Source: Legionella rowbothamii
GTDB lineage: Bacteria; Pseudomonadota; Gammaproteobacteria; Legionellales; Legionellaceae
Assembly: GCF_900639985.1 (NCBI RefSeq)
Contig: NZ_CAAAIM010000003.1
Location: forward strand, 62,001 to 126,000
Length of the DNA stretch: 64,000 nt
Direction of reading: 5' to 3'
Of this stretch, positions 31,194-40,130 are shown piece by piece. The notes beneath the pieces are model-generated. The model searched no databases. It was not told the origin of the DNA and saw nothing but the letters and a program-made list of their open reading frames with translations. The position numbers were made by a program, and so were the translations under genes. Position 1 is the stretch's first letter. Every line of letters starts with the position of its first letter.

Positions 31194-34100
31194 GGTTTTT
31201 CCCCAAAAGACGCGCTTTAGGTCGTTTGTGTTCAAGAAAACGCACTAAGGCATAATAATACGTGGGTAAAATAAATAGGGTTAACAAGGTAGAGACCGCT
31301 AAACCGCCAACAATGACCGTTGCCAGACCACGCTGTACATCCGTTCCCACCCCAGTAGCCAAGGCAGCGGGCAGCATACCAAAAGAAGCAACAGTTGCAG
31401 TCATGAGCACTGGGCGCAGGCGTTCCGCTGCCCCGTCAATTACTGCTCGATTAAGTGAAGGATTTAGTTTGCGCACCCGGCGGATATTGGCAACCATGAT
31501 AATGGCATTTTGTATGGAAACACCAAATAGGGCGATAAAGCCTACTGCGGTTGCAACATTGATGGTTTCTCCAGTTAAATGTAGAGTAACAAGACCACCT
31601 AAGGTTGCCATGGGAACGACTCCAAGAATGAGAAATACTAAATGTAGCTTTTGGAACTCGAAGAACAAAAGCAAACCCATAAGTACGAGCATGAGCCCCA
31701 GAATATAGACTAAACGTTTTTCAGCGCGTTCTTGGCTTTGAAATTGCCCAGCCCATTCTAAGCGGAATTGCTTTTTATCAAACTGTACCTTTTCAGCAAT
31801 TTTCTCTTTGGCTTCGTTAAGGTAGGAGGTTAGATCGCGCCCACGATTATCCATACGAACCGTGACTTGACGTTCACCTTGTTCATGCGCAATATTACTT
31901 TCCCCGGTGCGATATTCTAATGTGGCGAGTTCTGATAAAGGGATTTTGGCTTCATTAGCACTGTTAACAAATAAATTACCTAAGGCTTGTATGCTGTTTT
32001 TTTCTGTTTTGGAAAAACGCGCCGTTGCATTATAGTTACGGTTTTCTACATAAATTATGGTAATAGGAGCTCCCCCTAATCCGGTTTGAATTAAGTTGGT
32101 AACATCCGCAACATTGATCCCATATCGCGCCATCTTGTCGCGATCTACTTTGATGGTAATTTGCGGAATGGGAGGTTCTTGGAATATGGAGGCCGATGCC
32201 GTTCCTTTAATATTTTTTAACACGCCCACGATTTCATTACCAATGCGGCGGGCTTCATGTAAGTCGGTGCCATAAATCCTCAATGCCAGTGGACTATGCG
32301 CGCCACCTACCAGATCATTGACGTTGTCGATAATGGGTTGGCTAATCCCAATTGTAAAGCCGGGCATTTGAGAGAACTCTTGCGCAAGCTTGGAGATAAA
32401 TTGTTGTTTCGATTCCCCTCCAGGCCATTCGCCATAAGGTTTTAAACCCACTGGAGCTTCAATATGTGAGGGTGTCCATGGATCGGTGCCGTCATCATTT
32501 CTACCCAGTTGAGTTACAACAAAAGAAACTTCAGGATGTTTTAATATGGTTTCCCGTAGAGTGCTTGCCATTTGATTGCCTTTCTCCAGCGATAGTCCAG
32601 CAGGCAAATCAGCTTGCAGCCACAGCGCTCCTTCATCGAGTTCGGGCAAAAACTCCCGACCTGCCGTGGCGCCAAGCATAATAATCAACGCTAAAATAAT
32701 GATACCTAAGCTATAGGCAATCCCTGGCCGCTTAATTAAATCACGCAAGAGCTCGCGATAGCGTACGGTTAACCAGATGAGCATCCGATTATGGTGTATT
32801 TTTTGCGGCTTACGTAAGGCGGTGTAGGCTAATCCAGGAATGAGCACGAAAGAACAGACCAAGGCGCCTAAAAGTGCAAAACTTACCGTATATGCCATCG
32901 GTCTAAATAGTTTTCCTTCCGCATGTTCAAAAGCAAAGAGAGGTAAATAGGCGGAAATAATAATCAGGGTGGCGAAGAAAATAGGGCGTGCTACTTGGTT
33001 GGTTGCGGATAAGGTATCGTCTACGGACAATGGGACATTAGGGTGTTCTTCTCGACGGCGCAAAATAGTTTCCATAACCACAATAGCTCCATCAACGATA
33101 ACCCCGAAGTCAATTGCACCTAAAGAGAATAGGTTGGTGGGCATTTGCGTTAAATTCATAAAAATGAACACGGATACCAGAGCGGCAGGAATGGCAACTG
33201 TAACGACGATGGCGCTACGGAAACTTCCTAGAAATAGCATAAGCACAATGCATACAATGGCAATACCTTCAATAACCGTATGGGTTATTTTGTGAATTGT
33301 TAAATGGACTAAATCATCTCGATCAATATAAGGGACAATGGATACACCCATTGGCTTTAGTCGTTCTTGTAAGGAGTCAATTTTTGCGTGTAAGCCCTCC
33401 AGAATTTTTCCTGGATTTAGTCCCTTACGCATAAGGACAATCCCTTGAATAGTATCTGGATTATGGTTTTTACCCAGGATCCCTTCACGTTCTTTATGAC
33501 CAAATTCAACCTGCCCTAAATCACGAATGAGTATGGGTGTTCCCTGATATTGAGTAACAACTACTGCGCCGAGCTCGTCTAAAGTGCGGATTTGCCCGAT
33601 ACCACGAACTATGTAGCTTTGTTCTCCTCGTGAAACACGACCGCCTCCAGCGAAGGCAGAATTATTGTTAATTGCATTGGTTACATCGGCCAACGATAAA
33701 TTAAAACGGCGTAATTTTATGGGGTCCAGGCTGAGTTGGTATTCTTTGGTTAAACCACCAAAATTATTAACTTCGGCAATCCCTGAAACCTGTTTGAGGG
33801 CAGGCATGACAATCCAACGTTGTATTTCGGATAACTCCATCAGATTTTTGGTATTGGATTCTAATGTATAGCGGTAGATCTCACTGCCAGAGCCGGTTAA
33901 TGGATCCATTATCGGTTGAATGCCTGGGGGAAGACTCAATGAACTCAAAGCTTCTAATACCCGGGCTCGAGCAAAATACTCACTTGCTTCATCCTTGAAA
34001 ATCATGGTGATTAACGAGAGGGCAAAGGTACTACTTGAGCGTAACTCAGATAAATAGGGTACGCTAACCAGCTCGCGTTCGAGTGGAATAGTCACTTGCT

Positions 34101-34287
34101 GCTCGATTTCTTCGGCCGCTAATCCGGGTAATTGGGTGGCAATGGAAACGCGTACGTCATCGAGTTCAGGATAGGCTTCAATGGTCATTTGAGTGCTGGA
34201 AATATAACCATAAATACCAATCAAAATGGCTGCGCCCCAGGCAATATGGCGACGTCGAAAGCACAGCGCAATCAGCTTATCAATCAT
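31183..34287 (-). CDS. Heavy-metal-type RND efflux permease (CzcA family)
   Basis: Inner-membrane RND pump of 1034 residues belonging to the HME family by sequence. The N-terminus is MIDKLIALCFRRRHIAW; the fourth membrane helix reads GAIDFGVIVDGAIVVME with Asp393 and Asp399, matching the paired aspartates of CzcA. This DFG-DGA pattern is typical of pumps for divalent cations such as Co, Zn, Cd or Ni, rather than Cu/Ag pumps. Twelve membrane segments and two large periplasmic loops are present. The operon order is adaptor, permease, channel with overlapping ends. No metal sensor is linked. Confidence 0.9.
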   Translation of the reverse strand: MIDKLIALCFRRRHIAWGAAILIGIYGYISSTQMTIEAYPELDDVRVSIATQLPGLAAEEIEQQVTIPLERELVSVPYLSELRSSSTFALSLITMIFKDEASEYFARARVLEALSSLSLPPGIQPIMDPLTGSGSEIYRYTLESNTKNLMELSEIQRWIVMPALKQVSGIAEVNNFGGLTKEYQLSLDPIKLRRFNLSLADVTNAINNNSAFAGGGRVSRGEQSYIVRGIGQIRTLDELGAVVVTQYQGTPILIRDLGQVEFGHKEREGILGKNHNPDTIQGIVLMRKGLNPGKILEGLHAKIDSLQERLKPMGVSIVPYIDRDDLVHLTIHKITHTVIEGIAIVCIVLMLFLGSFRSAIVVTVAIPAALVSVFIFMNLTQMPTNLFSLGAIDFGVIVDGAIVVMETILRRREEHPNVPLSVDDTLSATNQVARPIFFATLIIISAYLPLFAFEHAEGKLFRPMAYTVSFALLGALVCSFVLIPGLAYTALRKPQKIHHNRMLIWLTVRYRELLRDLIKRPGIAYSLGIIILALIIMLGATAGREFLPELDEGALWLQADLPAGLSLEKGNQMASTLRETILKHPEVSFVVTQLGRNDDGTDPWTPSHIEAPVGLKPYGEWPGGESKQQFISKLAQEFSQMPGFTIGISQPIIDNVNDLVGGAHSPLALRIYGTDLHEARRIGNEIVGVLKNIKGTASASIFQEPPIPQITIKVDRDKMARYGINVADVTNLIQTGLGGAPITIIYVENRNYNATARFSKTEKNSIQALGNLFVNSANEAKIPLSELATLEYRTGESNIAHEQGERQVTVRMDNRGRDLTSYLNEAKEKIAEKVQFDKKQFRLEWAGQFQSQERAEKRLVYILGLMLVLMGLLLFFEFQKLHLVFLILGVVPMATLGGLVTLHLTGETINVATAVGFIALFGVSIQNAIIMVANIRRVRKLNPSLNRAVIDGAAERLRPVLMTATVASFGMLPAALATGVGTDVQRGLATVIVGGLAVSTLLTLFILPTYYYALVRFLEHKRPKARLLGKNHDA

Positions 34288-35452
34288 TGATAAGTATCCC
34301 TCCTGCGCTTACGATGCGATCTCCTGGTTTGAGTCCTGAGCGAATACGAACATGCTCTTTGTCTTCAGCGCCGAGTACTACAGCACGTTGGGTAAAGGTC
34401 CAGGGGGCTGTTTCAATAAAAACGGAGGTCGTGTCATTATGCATGAGTAGGGCGGACAATGGGACTATTGGTTGTGTATCCTGAGGTATCTCGGTATTGA
34501 TCGTCGCAAACATATTGGGTTGTAAACGTTCATCGGGGTTAGTCAGGGCTATACGTGATTTATTGCAACGCGTATCGGGATCCAGAAAGTGATTGGTAAA
34601 GGTTATGGTGCCATCCCAATGCTGCTGTGGATAGGCCGCTACATGAATTTTTACTCGTTGACCTTTTTTGACCCAGGGGATGGACTGTTCTGGAACACAG
34701 GCGGTAACCCATACCGCATGAATATTCGAGAGATTGAAAAGAGGAGTGCTCTGATCGTTAATATAGGCGCCACTACCATAATTTAGGGTGGTGATCTTAC
34801 CGTCAATGGGGGCCATGATTTGTAATAAGTTCTTTTTATTTTGCCCTAAGGCTGCCAAAGTTGCTTGCGCGCGCAACATCTCTGCTTGTGCTTGCAGGTA
34901 AGTATTTTTTATTTGTTCTACATCCTTTATGGCATTTGCACCGGCACGGTTAACTTTTTGTGCCCGATTCCAAGCTTCCGTTGCTTGTTTTAATGCACTT
35001 TGAGCTTTAATCTTATCGGCGTAGGCCTGAGCCATGGCGGGGGATTGCATAACGGCTAACACTTGGCCTTTTTTTACCTCTTCTCCAAGTTGTGTAGTTA
35101 AACTAACCAACTGTCCTGTTAAGGGGGGTAAGATGCTTATATTGCGCGTTTGTTCTGCTTCAACTATTCCCGTCAGCTTAATAATGTGAGGTGCATTAGA
35201 TGCTTTGACTGTTTGGACATTTAATTGCGAACGTAGCGGGGAATGTTCAGGAACTTTGATGAGCTCGCCTTCGCGAATGAGCATTGGCGCATGACTCGGT
35301 TTCTTGTGGTGACTACTCAGTGTCAGGCTGTAAAATGAGATGAGTAATACTATTAACAGAAGGGCTACGGCGATTTGTACTTTTTTTTGCTGGCGAGGGG
35401 GTAATTTTTTATAACGATCACGCTGGGTCGAAATCAATGAATGAATGTCCAT
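34280..35452 (-). CDS. RND efflux periplasmic adaptor (CzcB/CusB-like)
   Basis: Adaptor of 390 residues and first gene of the metal-type operon. It has a cytoplasmic N-terminus, one membrane anchor at about 27-45 (IAVALLLIVLLISFYSL), and then the lipoyl domain (RNISILPPLTGQLVSLTTQLGEEVKKGQVLAVM). A helical hairpin, the second lipoyl half (LLQIMAPIDGKITTLNYGSG), beta-barrel and membrane-proximal domains follow. No His/Met-rich metal-binding N-terminus is seen. It overlaps the permease start by eight bases. Confidence 0.88.
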   Translation of the reverse strand: MDIHSLISTQRDRYKKLPPRQQKKVQIAVALLLIVLLISFYSLTLSSHHKKPSHAPMLIREGELIKVPEHSPLRSQLNVQTVKASNAPHIIKLTGIVEAEQTRNISILPPLTGQLVSLTTQLGEEVKKGQVLAVMQSPAMAQAYADKIKAQSALKQATEAWNRAQKVNRAGANAIKDVEQIKNTYLQAQAEMLRAQATLAALGQNKKNLLQIMAPIDGKITTLNYGSGAYINDQSTPLFNLSNIHAVWVTACVPEQSIPWVKKGQRVKIHVAAYPQQHWDGTITFTNHFLDPDTRCNKSRIALTNPDERLQPNMFATINTEIPQDTQPIVPLSALLMHNDTTSVFIETAPWTFTQRAVVLGAEDKEHVRIRSGLKPGDRIVSAGGILIND

Positions 35453-35596
35453 AAATCCAATCTTTATTATTATTGTTTATCGATTGACCCTAGTTTATTG
35501 TTGGGAAGAAGGTCCATTTATCTTTTATTATCATCAACTAAACTGCAAAATTAAGCAAGAAGTTCGTGGAGAATGAGGGGTGAAAATTATTAACAA

Positions 35597-35622
35597 TAGC
35601 CTGATTGGTTGCAACCAGGCTA
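35597..35622. repeat. Palindrome of the CCTGATTGG/CAACCAGG class
   Basis: TAGCCTG and CAGGCTA flank GATTGGTTGCAAC. It lies 36 bases downstream of the thiolase gene end on the minus strand. Other copies are at 37778, 38406 and 49675. Confidence 0.65.
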
Positions 35623-35657
35623 CATCGGTTGGATAATCTTGCGCCAAAAGGAAGCCA

Positions 35658-36932
35658 CTAGCGTTCCAATATAGCAACGACCCCCATTCCTCCTGCCGTA
35701 CAAATACTTATAAGAATCCTTCCTTTGCCTGCTTCAGCCAGTATTTTGGCAGCAGCGCCGACAATACGTCCACCTGTTGCAGCAAAAGGATGTCCCAGCG
35801 CTAAACTACCACCCTTAACATTCATTTTTTGCAAGTCAATGCTTCCTAAAGGCTTATCGCGGTGCAGTACCTTTTGACAGTATTCGGTAGATTCCCAAGC
35901 TTTTAGAGTACATAAGACTTGGCCGGCAAAGGCTTCATGAATTTCATAAAAATCAAAGTCTTGTAGGGTTAAGTTATTACGCTCTAAGAGGCGGCTGACG
36001 GCAATCGTTGGTGCCATCAAGAGCCCTGCGCCATGAACATAATCCACGGCAGCTACTTCACAATCGACAAAATAAGCTAATGCCTCCAACTGATGTGCTT
36101 GAGCCCATTCGAGAGAACCTAATAAGACGACAGAGGCTCCGTCTGTTAAGGGAGTAGAATTACCTGCGGTTAAACTTCCATTGGCTGACTTATCAAAGGC
36201 AGGTTTTAATTTAGCTAATTTTTCCAGGGTGGTCTCTTTGCGAGTAATCGTATCTCGGGTTAAGTCATCCAGGGGGGTAATTAAATCATCGTAGAAACCC
36301 TCATCATAAGCCTTAGCGGCATTTTGATGTGAGCGAAAGGCGAGTTCATCCTGAGCTTCGCGGCTGATTTTCCATTCTTTTACCATGAGTTCGCAATGTT
36401 GCCCCATCGATAAGCCCGTACGCGGCTCACGTACTTCGGGCAACAAGGGCTTTAGCATGCTGAAGCGAAACTTCTTACAGGCTCGTAATTTTGCTTTCCA
36501 CCCTTTCGCTTGTTGGAATTCGATTAAAAAATGCGTTAACCGGCGTTGGCCAATTAACGGGATATCCGAATTGGTATCGGTACCACCCCCAATGCCGCTG
36601 CTCATTTGCCCGCTAGCAATTTTGAGTGCTACAAGATTGATGGCTTCCAGTCCTGTACCACATGCGCGTTGGATGGTGAGACCAGGTGTTTCTGGAGACA
36701 GACTGCTTCCCAGAACCACTTCACGAGACAGGTTCCAGTCAAAAGGGTGATTAATAACGGCGCCAGCAATAAGATCGCCTAAACGCTCTCCCTCAATTTT
36801 GCTCTTTTTGATAAGACCTGCAACTGCGGCACCTAATAAATCTTGGTTTGACTTACCCGTATAAAGCGTTTGGGATTTAACAAAGGGGGTACGGGAGCTC
36901 CCTAGAATTGCGACTTTTTTAGCCCTGTTCAT
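35658..36932 (-). CDS. Thiolase family acetyl-CoA acyltransferase (FadI-like)
   Basis: Catalyses thiolytic cleavage of 3-ketoacyl-CoA or the reverse condensation. It is 424 residues. The nucleophile Cys91 lies in IQRACGTGLEAINL, His381 in ALGHPFAATGG and the second catalytic Cys411 in ISICTAGGMG, so the full triad is present. The length and the long insertion at about 125-165 resemble FadI-type thiolases rather than short PhaA types. No hydratase/dehydrogenase partner (FadJ-like) is adjacent. It is monocistronic and divergent from the binding-protein gene. Confidence 0.9.
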   Translation of the reverse strand: MNRAKKVAILGSSRTPFVKSQTLYTGKSNQDLLGAAVAGLIKKSKIEGERLGDLIAGAVINHPFDWNLSREVVLGSSLSPETPGLTIQRACGTGLEAINLVALKIASGQMSSGIGGGTDTNSDIPLIGQRRLTHFLIEFQQAKGWKAKLRACKKFRFSMLKPLLPEVREPRTGLSMGQHCELMVKEWKISREAQDELAFRSHQNAAKAYDEGFYDDLITPLDDLTRDTITRKETTLEKLAKLKPAFDKSANGSLTAGNSTPLTDGASVVLLGSLEWAQAHQLEALAYFVDCEVAAVDYVHGAGLLMAPTIAVSRLLERNNLTLQDFDFYEIHEAFAGQVLCTLKAWESTEYCQKVLHRDKPLGSIDLQKMNVKGGSLALGHPFAATGGRIVGAAAKILAEAGKGRILISICTAGGMGVVAILER

Positions 36933-37035
36933 GATTTCTCCTTTTTATCCTATTTAGCATAGCCCAAAAAAGGGAGCTATACTTTAAATCTTGGACGAAT
37001 TTTAAGGGCTTCAGGGCTATATAAGAGGGTGAACG

Positions 37036-37773
37036 ATGAAGCGAGTAAGGATTATCTCGATAGCATTCTGTTGTATTTTTTTTGCTAACATCAGTTATAG
37101 TAATACTAAAATTGCATTCTTAACCTATGATCCTCCTTTCGTTATCTCCCCACATGAAGGTTTTGATATTGATTTGGCGAATATGCTGTGTAAGCATACG
37201 AAACTTGATTGCCAGTTTGTGTTTTTAAAAAATTCACAGCAGATCTATGAGGCGTTAAAAAATGGTCAAGTAGATTTGGCGCTTTCGGGCATTACGATCT
37301 CCTCGGAACGCAAAAAAGATTTCATTTTTAGCTTACCCTATATGCTGAGCAAAGGTCAGTTCTTAACGTTAAAGCAAAGTAATATTAATTCCTTGGCGGA
37401 GTTGAAAGGAGCGGCGATAGGCATCATTAAAGATGAATTAAGTGGGGGCGTATTATACTCATACATCACCAATAACTTTCCGGGAGTATTCAAGATTAAT
37501 CAGTATAATTCCGTAGAAGATATGTTTGCTGCCTTAAGCAATAAAAGCATTGCGGCAGTTTTCTTATACCGCTCGGATGTCAATTATTGGAATCATAATG
37601 GCAGTAATTCATTTAAAACCATAGGGCCGGTAGTTACCTTAGGCGAAGGGTTTGCAATTATGGCGACACCTAGAAGCGAGTATTTAATTAGCCAAATTAA
37701 TAAAGTCTTACTGCAAATGGAACAAGATAGTAGTTATCTCAAGCTTTATGAAACGTATTTTTCTAATCAATAG
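37036..37773 (+). CDS. Periplasmic amino-acid-binding protein (SBP family 3)
   Basis: Solute-binding protein of 245 residues with a Sec signal peptide (residues 1-22, cleavage after ISYS). The type-3 SBP fold is clear: GFDIDLANMLCKH, ALKNGQVDLALSGITISSERKKDFIFSL split over two lobes, then LKGAAIGIIKDE. The Arg in SSERKK is the usual carboxylate ligand. It most resembles arginine or polar-amino-acid binders, but the ligand is not certain. No permease or ATPase is linked, so it is an orphan component. An AGAGGGTG ribosome site precedes the ATG. Confidence 0.88.
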   Translation: MKRVRIISIAFCCIFFANISYSNTKIAFLTYDPPFVISPHEGFDIDLANMLCKHTKLDCQFVFLKNSQQIYEALKNGQVDLALSGITISSERKKDFIFSLPYMLSKGQFLTLKQSNINSLAELKGAAIGIIKDELSGGVLYSYITNNFPGVFKINQYNSVEDMFAALSNKSIAAVFLYRSDVNYWNHNGSNSFKTIGPVVTLGEGFAIMATPRSEYLISQINKVLLQMEQDSSYLKLYETYFSNQ

Positions 37774-37777
37774 TCAG

Positions 37778-37804
37778 CACGCCTGATTGGAGCAACCAGG
37801 CGTG
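37778..37804. terminator. Palindrome/terminator (CCTGATTGG class)
   Basis: CACGCCTG and CAGGCGTG flank ATTGGAGCAAC, five bases after the binding-protein stop and just before the end of the convergent coiled-coil gene. Confidence 0.65.
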
Positions 37805-37824
37805 TCCCGAAGGATGTGTATCTA

Positions 37825-38280
37825 TCAATGAGGCACTGCGGGTTGGTTCGGCGGAGTTTGAGCGGTGTATGGGATTTCTGGAGGAACACTCGCTTTTGAA
37901 AAAAAACCGTTCTCTTTCAATGCGTTAATTTGCTTTTCTGATATCTTGGAATATCTCTCTATTAGCTCAGACTGTTTATCGAGAAGTGCTTGGCATTTCT
38001 CATTGGTGTGCTTCAACTCATTTTCAGTATTCACAAGTCTTTGTTCTATTTCAGTAATATGAACAGTTGAAGATTGACCGCCAAACAATGCGTCCATGTT
38101 ACTTTCAGATTCTTGGTACCCCTCATTAATTTGTTGAGATAGTTTGGTAAGTAATGTTTGAAGCTCATCATGCTTTTGTTGTAATTCTCCTGGTTCTAGG
38201 TTACCTCGATTTAGACTATCAACAAGCTGAACTACAGTATTTTGAAGCTGTTGTGTACGCTCTTTGATTGATTTTGGCAT
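37825..38280 (-). CDS. Small coiled-coil protein, paralogue of the neighbouring gene's C-terminus
   Basis: Protein of 151 residues from the ATG at 38280 with an AGAGGAAG site; a TTG at 38295 is less likely. It is almost wholly coiled coil, without membrane segment or signal peptide, and ends in a Pro-rich tail. Several blocks match the C-terminal part of the 438-residue protein upstream. LQNTVVQLVD (12-21) matches LQDTVAQLVD (303-312), NMDALF matches RMDSFF, and INALKENGFF matches INALQKRGFF. The tails PPNQPAV and QPNNPVV also match. It therefore looks like a partial duplicate. It may be co-transcribed with the larger gene, although a palindrome lies between them. Function unknown. Confidence 0.7.
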   Translation of the reverse strand: MPKSIKERTQQLQNTVVQLVDSLNRGNLEPGELQQKHDELQTLLTKLSQQINEGYQESESNMDALFGGQSSTVHITEIEQRLVNTENELKHTNEKCQALLDKQSELIERYSKISEKQINALKENGFFSKASVPPEIPYTAQTPPNQPAVPH

Positions 38281-38405
38281 TATCTTCCTCTGCAAGTATT
38301 TTGGGGCGAGTATTATGGCTCTTGCCCATTTTTGTTATGGTGTTAGTCTGTAGCTTTGATGAATAATAGTTCAAGCTCTAAGCTATGTAATTGGATTGGT
38401 TGTTT

Positions 38406-38439
38406 ACGGTAGCCTGTTTGCAAGCAACCAGGCTACCGT
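38406..38439. repeat. Palindrome of the CCTG..CAACCAGG class
   Basis: ACGGTAGCCTG and CAGGCTACCGT are perfect 11-base arms around TTTGCAAGCAAC, nine bases past the end of the 438-residue gene. Likely terminator between the two coiled-coil genes. Confidence 0.65.
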
Positions 38440-38447
38440 GTTTTAGA

Positions 38448-39764
38448 TTAATAAGTTACAACGGGGTTGTTTGGTTGGGCCTCGAAAGCACCGTTTAGTG
38501 TTTCTGCTTGATGATTTTTTATGGCAAAAAATCCTCTCTTCTGCAATGCGTTAATTAACACGTCTGTTGGCAGAGAACTAACGTTCTCTATTTGTTTTTG
38601 GCGTCTATCCCCAAGTTCAGTAAGTCGTTTTATTTGGTCACGTAGTTCAATGAGTTGTGATTGATATTCGACATTGTTTTGCTTCAATTTGACTTCTGAT
38701 ACCGCAAGTTTTTGTTCTGTTTCACCGATACGCTCAGCAATAGAATTAAATTTATTTCCTTGAGTTTCAAAAAATGAATCCATGCGTTCTTTAAATTCTT
38801 GCTGTTGTCTTTCTCCAACAATAACCGTATCCACTAATTGAGCTACAGTGTCTTGTAGGGTGAGCACGGTTTTTCTCGTTTTTTCAAGTTCTAGTCCTAA
38901 TTTACTTTCTATCAACGCAAACTCGCCTATTTTATTTTCTAGATGTTGTTGGCTTGCATGATAATCTTCAGTGACTTGTACTAGTTTTTTTTGATTAAGG
39001 TCTAATAACTCAGCTTTTTCTAGCATTTGCTCTTTCAGGGAGGCGGCTGCTGCTTCTAATGATTCCTTGGTGTTTTTGAGCGACTCAGTTAATTCGGCAG
39101 CGGCTTTAATTTCATGACCAAGTGATTCCAATTCTTCAGATAGCTTTTCGTTGCTGTTTTTAAGGATGGCATTTTCCGAGCTAAATTTTTCTACTTCATC
39201 AGCGAGCTTTAGGCGTATTTTATCTAAAGCAGTAATGGTCACTTCTAAAAGGTTAGCAAGGCCTAGAACCCCTTTAGTTAAACTGTCGATGATGCTTACT
39301 GTATGATTATGGTGATCATCGAGAATAATTCCCCCGCCCGCATAAGCAAGCGTGGTTATCCCGCATAGTGCGAGTAAAAACCCAACATTCGCGACCAAGC
39401 CTAAAATTAACGTGGGGACCGTCACCGTGAGGCCGCCCATAATTTTTTGCCATAGAGGCAAGTCACCCCAGAAATCTGCAGCACGCGAGAACAGGCTGGG
39501 GTTTTTTTCCATACTTTTGATGGTAACGATAAGGCTTTCTTTGATTTTTTTAAAAATATCTTCAGTGATGAGCAATTTTTCTATATCATTTTTTTCATCG
39601 GCCTGCGCTCTTTTGATTAACGATTCAATATCAGTAAGCGCTTCGTGCTCTGCGTCATGGGTGGTAATCTTCATTGGAGACGTATTTGCTGTTGCTACAT
39701 GGATAAGTGCTTCCTGCTCTACATCATGTACATTAATTATTACTTCATCTTCTCTGGTAGCCAT
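38448..39764 (-). CDS. Membrane-hairpin coiled-coil protein, LegC7/YlfA-like putative effector
   Basis: Protein of 438 residues. Residues 1-100 are acidic and helical. Residues about 107-150 form a two-helix hydrophobic hairpin (MGGLTVTVPTLILGLVANV, then LALCGITTLAYAGGGIIL). Residues about 175-400 form one long coiled coil, and the end is GFFAIKNHQA plus a polar tail. This order resembles the Legionella LegC7/YlfA and LegC2/YlfB effectors, SNARE-like proteins that disturb host vesicle traffic; the family call is from memory of their architecture. An AAGGA site precedes the ATG. The gene may be partly duplicated in the small gene downstream. Confidence 0.6.
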   Translation of the reverse strand: MATREDEVIINVHDVEQEALIHVATANTSPMKITTHDAEHEALTDIESLIKRAQADEKNDIEKLLITEDIFKKIKESLIVTIKSMEKNPSLFSRAADFWGDLPLWQKIMGGLTVTVPTLILGLVANVGFLLALCGITTLAYAGGGIILDDHHNHTVSIIDSLTKGVLGLANLLEVTITALDKIRLKLADEVEKFSSENAILKNSNEKLSEELESLGHEIKAAAELTESLKNTKESLEAAAASLKEQMLEKAELLDLNQKKLVQVTEDYHASQQHLENKIGEFALIESKLGLELEKTRKTVLTLQDTVAQLVDTVIVGERQQQEFKERMDSFFETQGNKFNSIAERIGETEQKLAVSEVKLKQNNVEYQSQLIELRDQIKRLTELGDRRQKQIENVSSLPTDVLINALQKRGFFAIKNHQAETLNGAFEAQPNNPVVTY

Positions 39765-40130
39765 ATTCAGTTCCTTTGACTAAGAATTTCCCTGTAATTC
39801 TTATTTTTAACCAAAAAATACGATAAAACAAGTAATTAATTTTCATTTAAATTCAATATATTATAAGCAATGTAAGCACTAGGTTTAAAAAGAAGACACT
39901 TTTAGTGATTGCTGCCATGATAAGGGCGGCCATTATGAGGATAATTCTTTGTTTTTACAATAATTTCTTCGATTTATTCTCAAAAAAGCAGCAAACTTAC
40001 CGATTAAATGACCTATTTTTTGTCTTTTTTAATTATTTTGTGCTCTCTTTTTAGGACAGATGTCCTAAAAAGAGATATACTGATTTGTTGTGTGTATTCT
40101 AGCTAGTTTTTAAGAAAAGGTAGTATTTTT
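39765..40130. other. Intergenic region between divergent genes
   Basis: This 366-base gap separates two divergent genes and must hold both promoters. It is strongly AT-rich, and no ORF or RNA gene is evident. The only clear structure is the palindrome at 40044-40075. Confidence 0.6.
40044..40075. promoter_or_regulatory. Perfect 15-bp-arm palindrome upstream of rapA
   Basis: TCTCTTTTTAGGACA and TGTCCTAAAAAGAGA are perfect arms separated by only GA, centred about 70 bases before the rapA start. The two-base centre and AT-rich arms fit a dimeric regulator operator better than an RNA terminator. The binding protein is unknown. Confidence 0.5.

Noticed and set aside
31262..31708. Plus-strand ORF of 148 codons
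   Set aside because: It is antisense to the metal-type RND permease, with the Arg/Thr/Pro-rich composition typical of shadow frames.
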